A stretch of DNA of 57,738 nt from Candidatus Gastranaerophilales bacterium (GTDB lineage Bacteria; Cyanobacteriota; Vampirovibrionia; Gastranaerophilales; Gastranaerophilaceae), in NCBI GenBank assembly GCA_944324435.1, contig CALUWH010000013.1:1-57738 (forward strand). The letters run 5' to 3'. The translations under genes and the position numbers were made by a program. A model generated the notes under the pieces. It was not told the DNA's origin. It searched no databases and saw nothing but the letters and a program-made list of their open reading frames with translations. This document shows, piece after piece, positions 51,496 to 57,738 of the stretch. Every line of letters begins with the position of its first letter. The stretch's first letter is position 1.

Positions 51496-53313
51496 TTGAA
51501 GAATCTTATAAAAACAAAGTGGTTTATATACGGAACATACTTATTGCTTGTGATGGCAACTCTGCTTATCGGATTTGTTCTTTTGCAGAATAATAAAACG
51601 TTGAAAAATGTTATAGTTTCGTTTTTTGAAGTCGCAGAAAACCGTACATTTGATTACAGACAGGCGATAAGGGTTATGCACAAACGCCCACTTCCAAACA
51701 AGGACATTGTAATTTTGGCAATCGACGATGCGAGCCTTGAAATGCTTTGGGATAAATACGGCGAGTGGCCGATTCCAAGGGGTGTTTATGCTGATTTAAT
51801 TGATTATTTGGAACTCCAAAACCCACAGAGCATAATTTTTGATTTGATGTTTATTAAGTCAATAAAAGCTGACGGCGATAATGATAAAAAACTCTCGGAT
51901 ACTATGAACAGATATCCGAATATATACACTGCAATGAATTTTGATAACCAGCCTGCTGATGTAAGAAAGCCTGCTGATTTGCCGGAAAGGCTTGCAGTTA
52001 ATGTGGAAAATAATTCCGGTGTTAATATAAAAAATCACTACGGATTCAAAAATTGCCGTACGATTTTGCCTGAAATTCTTAATGGAAAAGCAAGTGTCGG
52101 AATGACTAATCTTATGAGAAACAGTGACGGTATTATAAGAAATGTTCCTCCGCTTATGATTTATAAGGACAAGTATTATCCTTATTTAACGTTCAAAGCC
52201 GCAAGTGATTATTTAATGATGGAGGCTGATAATCATTTTGTTATAGACCGGAACTCTAATCTCAAAGTTATGGAGACAAAAATTCCTCTGACTAAAAACG
52301 GAGAAGCAATCCTGAATTGGTACGGTCCGAGCGGCACACATACTATAGTTCCTATGTACAAAGTCATAAATGAAATGAGTGGGGCTAAAACAAGCGGATT
52401 TGATTTTAAAGACAAAATAATTATTATAGGAACAACTGCAATGAGCCTTCATGATACAAAGAGTGTCCCTATTCAGGAGGGCGTGTATCCGGGTGTTGAG
52501 GTTCATGCAACATTCTTCAATAATATGCTTGATGATAATTTTATAAAAAAGACGGACACAGTGACGGACTTTTTGATAGTAGCAGGTGTTATAGTTCTTG
52601 TAGGTTTAATAGTAATGCTTTCAACATCCACACTGTTTGCCTTCTTATCAACAGTATTATTTGGTATTGCATATTTATTTGTCTCATACTATGTTATGGA
52701 ACTTTTTAATCTCTGGATACCGGTTTTGATGCCGATAATTGCAATTATGGCGTCATTCGCGCTTTCATTCCTCGCAAAATACCTTATGAAAGCAAGAGAT
52801 TTTGAATACCAGTACAAGCTTGCGACAATAGATGGTCTTACGGAATTGTATAATCACAGATATTTTCAAGATACATTGAGAAGACAAATTGAAATTTCAA
52901 GACGTTATAACCAGCCGTTTTCATTGATTATTGTAGACATTGATTTCTTTAAAAAGTTCAATGACACTTATGGACACCAGGCTGGTGATGCTGTTTTGAG
53001 ACAGGTTGCGCAAACTTTGAAGAAAAATTCCCGTGCAACTGATGTTGTTTGCAGGTATGGCGGAGAAGAAATGAGCATTATTCTTCCAAATACAGGTGCA
53101 GAGGATGCGCTTTTCAATGCTAACAGAATTTGCAATGCGGTTTCTGAAAAGCCTTTCCATCTTAATCCTGTTGATACTGCAACTGTTACAATTAGCCTTG
53201 GGGTCGCAACTTTCCCTGACAACGCTCAAACCCCACAGGATTTGATAGAATGGGCTGACAAGGGTTTGTATTACGCAAAAGAACATGGCCGAAATCAAGT
53301 CGGAAGGTACTAA
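51496..53313 (+). CDS. CHASE2-GGDEF diguanylate cyclase
   Basis: 605 residues, start TTG 51496 with GGGGAGA. One N-terminal span (~12-30), a periplasmic CHASE2 sensor (~45-335; LAIDDASLEMLWDKYGEWPIPRGVYADLI, SIIFDLMF), then three spans (~355-430). The GGDEF domain (~445-605) reads CRYGGEEMSIIL, so the signature is GGEEM and not GGDEF/GGEEF. The inhibitory I-site RATD is 5 residues upstream. It should make cyclic di-GMP in response to a periplasmic signal. Divergent from fliE, so it may tune motility. Confidence 0.95.
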   Translation: MKNLIKTKWFIYGTYLLLVMATLLIGFVLLQNNKTLKNVIVSFFEVAENRTFDYRQAIRVMHKRPLPNKDIVILAIDDASLEMLWDKYGEWPIPRGVYADLIDYLELQNPQSIIFDLMFIKSIKADGDNDKKLSDTMNRYPNIYTAMNFDNQPADVRKPADLPERLAVNVENNSGVNIKNHYGFKNCRTILPEILNGKASVGMTNLMRNSDGIIRNVPPLMIYKDKYYPYLTFKAASDYLMMEADNHFVIDRNSNLKVMETKIPLTKNGEAILNWYGPSGTHTIVPMYKVINEMSGAKTSGFDFKDKIIIIGTTAMSLHDTKSVPIQEGVYPGVEVHATFFNNMLDDNFIKKTDTVTDFLIVAGVIVLVGLIVMLSTSTLFAFLSTVLFGIAYLFVSYYVMELFNLWIPVLMPIIAIMASFALSFLAKYLMKARDFEYQYKLATIDGLTELYNHRYFQDTLRRQIEISRRYNQPFSLIIVDIDFFKKFNDTYGHQAGDAVLRQVAQTLKKNSRATDVVCRYGGEEMSIILPNTGAEDALFNANRICNAVSEKPFHLNPVDTATVTISLGVATFPDNAQTPQDLIEWADKGLYYAKEHGRNQVGRY

Positions 53314-53419
53314 TTCAGAACATCAAGTTTAAGGGTTGAGAAGAGGGTAAGATTTTACCTTCTCCATAGAACACATTTTTAACCAGAAATTTTTCCTTTT
53401 TATTAACTCTTATATATTA

Positions 53420-53428
53420 TGTTATAAT
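53420..53428 (+). promoter_or_regulatory. Extended -10 of polA
   Basis: TGTTATAAT (53420-53428), a perfect extended -10. Leader ~18 nt with GGGAG (53442-53446) before ATG 53453. No clear -35. In the preceding gap GGTAAGATTTTACC (near 53349-53362) can form a short stem; without a U tract it is only a weak terminator candidate. Confidence 0.6.
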
Positions 53429-53452
53429 ATTTTTAATAAATGGGAGTATTTT

Positions 53453-56140
53453 ATGTCGGAAAAAAAGACTTTAATTTTGATAGACGGTCACGCACTTGCA
53501 TACCGCCAGTATTTTGCGCTTGAAAGAACAGGAATGAAAACCGCAGATAACCAGCCTACGTGGGCTGTGTACGGATTTTTCAAAGCTATTTTTGATCTTT
53601 TGATGAAAATACATCCCGACTATATTGCAGTAGCTTTCGATGTAGGCAGAAAAACTTTCAGAACTGAAAAGTTTGAAGAGTATAAGGCGAACAGAGAGGC
53701 TATGCCCGACACTTTGAGAAGCCAGCTCGGAGTGATAACGGAAGGTTTGGAAGCTTTTGATATTCCGATAATTACAAAAGAGGGGTTTGAAGCTGACGAT
53801 GTTATAGGAACAATCTCAAAAATAGCTTGCGAAAACGGACATCAAACACTTATTCTGACAGGTGATCAGGACAGTTTTCAACTTATTGATAAATCAGGAT
53901 GTGTTAAGGTTCTTATTCCGTCTAAGGGTGAGTTGATTGAATACGACTGGGATAAAGTATATGAAAAACTTGGCGTTTATCCGAACCAGATAACTGATTA
54001 CAAGGGGCTTAGGGGAGATACGTCAGATAATATTCCGGGGATAAAAGGTATCGGAGAAAAGTCCGCACAAAAACTTCTGAACAGATATCCGAATCTTGAG
54101 TCTGTGCTTGATGACTGCGAAAATATTCCTGAAAATGCAATAAGAAAAAAAATCTGTGAGGGCAAAGATATTGCAATGTTATCAAAAGACTTGGCAACAA
54201 TTATCAGAGATGTTGACATTGATTTTGATATTAATAAAGCATCTGTCACGCTTCCGCAGATGGATAAGGTTACGGCATTTCTTAAAAAAATGCAGTTTTA
54301 TACTTTTATAAAAAACATTGATAAAATCCTATCGTCTTTTGACGGTGATTCTAAATCTTCAAATAATTTAGAAGACGCCTCAAACCTGAGTTTGTTTTCG
54401 TTTCCGGAAAAGCCATTGCAGCAAAACCTTTTTACGCAGGCTGTTAAAAAGTTTGTTGAGGATAAAGGTTTTGTCTACAAAGAAGTTAACAAAGATAACT
54501 TGGAAAGTATTTTGGAGGAAATCAAAAACTCTAAACGTATTGCAATTAAGTGGTACTCAAAAGACGGTTTAATCAAAGGCTGCTCAATTTCAAACGGAAC
54601 AAGCTACTATTTTTCAGAGGCATTTATTCCGGAGCTTAAGTCTATAATAGAAGATCCAGATATCAAAAAAATCGGCTTTGATGCAAAATCTGATTATCAT
54701 TTGCTGTTAAACAACGGAATTACTCCGAAGGGGCTTGAATACGATGTTTTGCTTGCAAGCTATGTTAAAGACCCTAACAGAAAACATGCTCTGGAAGCTC
54801 AGGCATTGGATTTTCTTAACCATATTATGACAGAGGAAGATGACGATTTTATCAAGTTCACCTGTGATGAGGCTCATACAATATTTGAATTGTACGATTA
54901 CTGGAAAGGGCATCTTAACAGACAGGAAGAAAAACTCGTCTCTGAAATAGAGATTCCGCTTACTATCGTGCTTGCAAAAATGGAGCACACCGGAGTTGCA
55001 ATCGATGTTGAATACTTAAAAGAACTGTCTGCTTATATGACGGAAAAACTTGCGGAGCTGGAGGATTTAATATATCAGCTTGCAGGCGAGACATTCAATA
55101 TCAATTCTCCGAAGCAGGTTGCGGAAATTCTGTTTGATAAACTCGGGATAAAGAATAAAAAGAAAAAATCTCGCTCAACAGGCGCGGAAGTTTTAGAAGA
55201 GCTTGCTAAAGAATACGAAATCTGTGACTATATACTCCAGCACAGAAAGTTTTCAAAGCTTAAATCAACATACACAGACGTGCTTCCGACTCTTATAAGC
55301 AAACGTGACGGCAGGATTCATACAACGTTCAATCAGGCGCTCACCGTCACCGGACGACTATCGTCTTCAAATCCTAACCTTCAAAATATCCCGATAAGAA
55401 CGGAGGAAGGTAATAAAATCCGCTATGCATTCTGCGCGATGGATAGAGAAAATTCTTTGATTCTATCGGCTGATTATTCTCAAATAGAACTGCGCCTTCT
55501 GGCTCATGTCTCTGAGGATAAACACCTTATACAAGCGTTCACAACCGGCATGGATATCCACACAATGACCGCGTCAAAAGTTTTCGGGGTTAAGCCGGAG
55601 GATGTTACAAAAGAGATGAGGCGCAAATCAAAGGCGGTAAATTTCGGAATTGTTTACGGCCAATCAAAATACGGCCTTGCTAAGAATCTTGGAATTTCTG
55701 CAAGCGAGGCGCAGGAATTTATTGATAAATATTTTGAAACTTATCCTGGTGTAAAAGAATACATGAATCGAGAAATTGAATTTGTATCCAAACACGGTTA
55801 TGTAGAGACAATATTCGGCCGCAAAAGATATCTGGCATCAGAACTTCAGAGTTCTAGCTACCAGATAAGGGAATTTGCGCAAAGGGCTGCAATAAACCAG
55901 CCTCTGCAGGGAACTGCGGCCGATTTAATCAAAATGGCTATGATTAGAGTTGATAAAGAACTGGAGGGGCTTGAAACAAAAATGGTGTTGCAGGTTCACG
56001 ACGAACTTGTGTTTGAGGTTCCGAAATCAGAACTTGAGGCAGTAAAAGAGATTGCAATAAGATGTATGGAACTTGACCAGCCGTTGAAGGTTCCGCTAAT
56101 TGTTGATATAAATTATGGCCCTAGCTGGAAAGAAGGTTAG
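53453..56140 (+). CDS. polA: DNA polymerase I
   Basis: 895 residues. 5' nuclease domain ~1-290 (LIDGHALAYRQYFAL, GFEADDVIGT, GLRGDTSDNIPGIKGIGEKSA). The middle ~330-500 is a 3'-5' exonuclease-like fold. The polymerase domain has motif A DYSQIELRLLAHVS (D674), motif B RRKSKAVNFGIVYGQSK and motif C VHDELVFEV (D850/E851). The exonuclease Asp-x-Glu of site I is absent (IAIKWYSKDG), so proofreading is probably lost. It fills gaps and removes RNA primers. No partner genes nearby; its own promoter. Confidence 0.97.
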   Translation: MSEKKTLILIDGHALAYRQYFALERTGMKTADNQPTWAVYGFFKAIFDLLMKIHPDYIAVAFDVGRKTFRTEKFEEYKANREAMPDTLRSQLGVITEGLEAFDIPIITKEGFEADDVIGTISKIACENGHQTLILTGDQDSFQLIDKSGCVKVLIPSKGELIEYDWDKVYEKLGVYPNQITDYKGLRGDTSDNIPGIKGIGEKSAQKLLNRYPNLESVLDDCENIPENAIRKKICEGKDIAMLSKDLATIIRDVDIDFDINKASVTLPQMDKVTAFLKKMQFYTFIKNIDKILSSFDGDSKSSNNLEDASNLSLFSFPEKPLQQNLFTQAVKKFVEDKGFVYKEVNKDNLESILEEIKNSKRIAIKWYSKDGLIKGCSISNGTSYYFSEAFIPELKSIIEDPDIKKIGFDAKSDYHLLLNNGITPKGLEYDVLLASYVKDPNRKHALEAQALDFLNHIMTEEDDDFIKFTCDEAHTIFELYDYWKGHLNRQEEKLVSEIEIPLTIVLAKMEHTGVAIDVEYLKELSAYMTEKLAELEDLIYQLAGETFNINSPKQVAEILFDKLGIKNKKKKSRSTGAEVLEELAKEYEICDYILQHRKFSKLKSTYTDVLPTLISKRDGRIHTTFNQALTVTGRLSSSNPNLQNIPIRTEEGNKIRYAFCAMDRENSLILSADYSQIELRLLAHVSEDKHLIQAFTTGMDIHTMTASKVFGVKPEDVTKEMRRKSKAVNFGIVYGQSKYGLAKNLGISASEAQEFIDKYFETYPGVKEYMNREIEFVSKHGYVETIFGRKRYLASELQSSSYQIREFAQRAAINQPLQGTAADLIKMAMIRVDKELEGLETKMVLQVHDELVFEVPKSELEAVKEIAIRCMELDQPLKVPLIVDINYGPSWKEG

Positions 56141-56544
56141 TGTACGAGAGAAAAATTTTCTGTCATCCTGAAAGCATAGAAAATCGTTTATAGGATATGG
56201 ACTTGCAATAAGTTATTCCCCCTCGATTTTTGAGCTGTTCAGGAGCTTACCAATAGATAGGTATAATTCCCCTCATGTAAGATGCTGAAACAAGCTCCAC
56301 AACTGTCCCAAATTAATTATTTTGTCCTGTTGAAAATTTTTCAATATGCGGATTAGTTAATAGTCTTATTGCCGAGTTCTATTTACCCCTTCAGTATCTA
56401 ATCAACTTGGGGTTATACTTGATTTCTGGTAATATCCCGAAAGGGGGAAATAAAACTTGTAGACTTCATGACAAACTATTCCGCCTGATAGAAATAGTAG
56501 TAGGTCAGGCATTGCCTGGCTAAAACTAAAAAAAGCGCGAGGGG
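56141..56544. other. Noncoding repeat-rich gap after polA
   Basis: 404 nt without a plausible gene. It includes a fragment TGTCATCCTGAAAGC (56161) and GATGCTGAAACAAGCTC (56281), both typical of dispersed CTGAA(ACTTG)TTTCAG-type intergenic elements, the 77-nt repeat copy 2, and a CAGGC/GCCTG mini-hairpin near 56506. It ends at the adhesin terminator. Confidence 0.7.
56324..56400 (+). repeat. Dispersed intergenic repeat, copy 2
   Basis: Ungapped match to 16558-16634 (about 65 of 77 positions by eye). Shared blocks: TTTTTCAATATGCGGA and ATTTACCCCTTCAG. Here TTGAAAAATTTTTCAA-like bases at the left end give a short self-complementary stretch (near 56331-56343). Confidence 0.85.
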
Positions 56545-56557
56545 TTAACCCTCACGC
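56528..56557 (-). terminator. Rho-independent terminator of the adhesin gene
   Basis: In the minus-strand RNA GCGUGAGGG pairs with CCCUCGCGC (9 bp with one U-G wobble), with a 5-nt loop containing the UAA stop region, followed by seven U (plus-strand A at 56528-56534). The stem starts inside the last codons of the gene. Confidence 0.88.
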
Positions 56558-57738
56558 CCTTCGAGCTTATTCAGCCGTTTTGAGAACACTTCATTCTGCT
56601 TCTGCAATTCCTCAATCGTCTTTTGCTGTGCTTCGATAAGCTTCTGTTGAGTTTCGATAGTTTTGTCCTGCGAATCAAGTCGAGTTTTCATTCCGGTAAT
56701 ATCAGCCGCAAATGCCGTAATCTTAGCGTCCAATTCTTTTACCGCATTTATAACCGCGTAGAACATATCTTCAAACCTGATTCTCAAATACCCGTCATCG
56801 CCTTTTGTAACCGCATCAGGAAATACCTTTTGTAAATCCTGAGCCATCACACCGACGTGAGGTGTTTTTGACTCGTCCTTTTTGAATGTAAAGTGGTATA
56901 AATCAAGCTTCTTTAACGCCTCTAACCCGTCGGTAAACTTCTCTCCAACATTCTTCAATCGACGGTCAGATGTTTTACCTGAACTTTTGGAGTTAGAAGA
57001 TATTACACCGTTTACGGGGGCAGTAATATTTTCAAAACCTACTCCTCCGACTACAAGACCTAAATTCCCATCCTCATCTACTGTTAGAGGGCCTGTGGAA
57101 CCAACCGTGCCAGTAAAATTTGTTCTACAATTATCTGCACTATATGACCTCTTTGAATAGCTCCAACTACGGTCTTTAGCATAAGCCTCAACACTATAAT
57201 TATTTTTACTATATGAGCGTTTATTATAGTATACTAAGTCTGTATCCACTGTAAACCGACTATTACCTTCACTGTACGAGCGTGCATTAAAATCAACAGC
57301 AGAATTAGACGTGCCAACTAATCTGCTAAACGAAGTATTATTTCCTGCGTGCATTCTCATAGCAATAACTGCACTAGTATCATCTGCCCCGAGGTAAGCA
57401 GATTTACCGACTACAATATTTCCGGGGATGTAAATAGTATCATCTTTTGTACCAAGAACAATTTGATTATCACCGCTTGATGTTACATTGTTACCGATAA
57501 CTATAGAATTTGCTTTTTCAGCTTTTGAGTTTTTACCGATTACAATAGAACCTGAACCCGTAATATTCACATCTTTTCCGATTGCAATACTGTCATTTGC
57601 TGCAACGGCATTACTTCCGATAGCAACTGCGTTTTGTGAAGCTGTAGAATAAGCTCCGACAGCCGTACTCTGCGAGCCGGTTGCTGATGCCTTATAACCT
57701 ATCGCAGTGGAAGAACTTCCGCCTGCTGAGGCTCCTGA
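56545..57738 (-). CDS. YadA-head-like surface protein with Peptidase_S74 chaperone domain (5' end missing)
   Basis: The frame is open from the right edge (first codon at 57738) to TAA 56545, 397 visible residues; the GTG at 57570 is internal. Residues ~1-100 are head repeats with the AIG/AVG period (STAIGYKASATGSQSTAVGA, VAIGSNA, SIVIGNN), as in trimeric autotransporters. A linker carries RSYS-type repeats. From ~255 the S74 intramolecular chaperone appears: catalytic Ser-Asp in SDRRLKNVG (S257/D258), then HVGVMAQDLQKVFPDAV. A terminal coiled coil (~335-397) is Gln/Lys/Glu-rich. No YadA anchor barrel. S74 domains trimerise the fibre and cut themselves off. Confidence 0.9.
   Translation of the reverse strand, partial: SGASAGGSSSTAIGYKASATGSQSTAVGAYSTASQNAVAIGSNAVAANDSIAIGKDVNITGSGSIVIGKNSKAEKANSIVIGNNVTSSGDNQIVLGTKDDTIYIPGNIVVGKSAYLGADDTSAVIAMRMHAGNNTSFSRLVGTSNSAVDFNARSYSEGNSRFTVDTDLVYYNKRSYSKNNYSVEAYAKDRSWSYSKRSYSADNCRTNFTGTVGSTGPLTVDEDGNLGLVVGGVGFENITAPVNGVISSNSKSSGKTSDRRLKNVGEKFTDGLEALKKLDLYHFTFKKDESKTPHVGVMAQDLQKVFPDAVTKGDDGYLRIRFEDMFYAVINAVKELDAKITAFAADITGMKTRLDSQDKTIETQQKLIEAQQKTIEELQKQNEVFSKRLNKLEGREG

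Noticed and set aside
53349..53380. GGTAAGATTTTACC stem between the cyclase and polA genes as a terminator
   Set aside because: The stem is short and no U tract follows directly.
1..57738. CRISPR array, tRNA, rRNA, insertion sequence, integrase
   Set aside because: Looked for direct repeats with unique spacers, tRNA T-arms, rRNA blocks and transposase motifs on both strands; none seen. The 78-nt array is in-frame coding without spacers.

Overview
The window is a compact, AT-rich bacterial chromosome segment from a flagellated diderm. Evidence for a second membrane is an AsmA-like envelope protein, a Skp-like chaperone, a family 9 glycosyltransferase, outer-membrane-factor-like proteins and a trimeric-autotransporter-type head domain. 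Signs of motility are FliE, FliF, a FliA-like sigma factor and a DUF115 motility accessory factor. Together with a GH57/DUF3536 protein, a Ni-ligand-free group 4 hydrogenase-like pair and a probable DUF1822-like N-terminus, this best fits a non-photosynthetic relative of Cyanobacteria (Vampirovibrionia/Melainabacteria, probably Gastranaerophilales). That assignment is inference from gene content; no rRNA is present.

Layout. 1-3122 (minus): two large acidic proteins, the first cut by the left edge and carrying 78-nt tandem repeats. 3297-7310: a lytic transglycosylase without a signal peptide, a large membrane protein of unknown function, an SGNH esterase and tcdA. 7394-11086: a giant AsmA-like protein. 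11193-14038: pyrH-frr-cdsA-rnc, tightly coupled. 14104-18126: hybrid sensor kinase, receiver-only regulator and a degenerate GspE/PilB-like ATPase. 18178-26000: a divergent glycosyltransferase/LCP pair, a FliA-like sigma factor overlapping gcvPB, an exported OB-like protein and a GH57 enzyme. 25796-30771: rarA, gloA, cell-wall amidase and dnaX. 30772-37118 (minus): murC-murB-ddl-ftsQ-hemW, preceded by bioD-rsmD. 37241-44329: TPR lipoprotein, lgt, skp, a zinc alcohol dehydrogenase, the hydrogenase-like pair, tsaC and a putative metal exporter. 44335-51144 (minus): fliE, fliF, a TonB-C-like protein, two tandem paralogous OMF-like proteins, maf and an exported protein. 51496-56140: CHASE2-GGDEF cyclase and polA. 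56141-56544: noncoding repeats. 56545-57738 (minus): an adhesin-like protein with an S74 autoprocessing domain, cut by the right edge.

How it works together. Most genes are housekeeping: lipid, peptidoglycan and envelope assembly (cdsA, lgt, murC, murB, ddl, ftsQ, amidase, LCP), replication and repair (dnaX, polA, rarA), and tRNA t6A/ct6A modification (tsaC, tcdA). The less ordinary parts are the fliE-fliF-TonB-like-OMF-like-maf cluster, the sensor/regulator/degenerate-ATPase module, the hydrogenase-like pair without membrane partners, and the surface protein. At least eight genes place a sigma70-type -10 hexamer exactly 6-7 nt before the ATG and have no Shine-Dalgarno sequence, which suggests widespread leaderless transcripts. 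No tRNA, rRNA, CRISPR array or insertion sequence was found.
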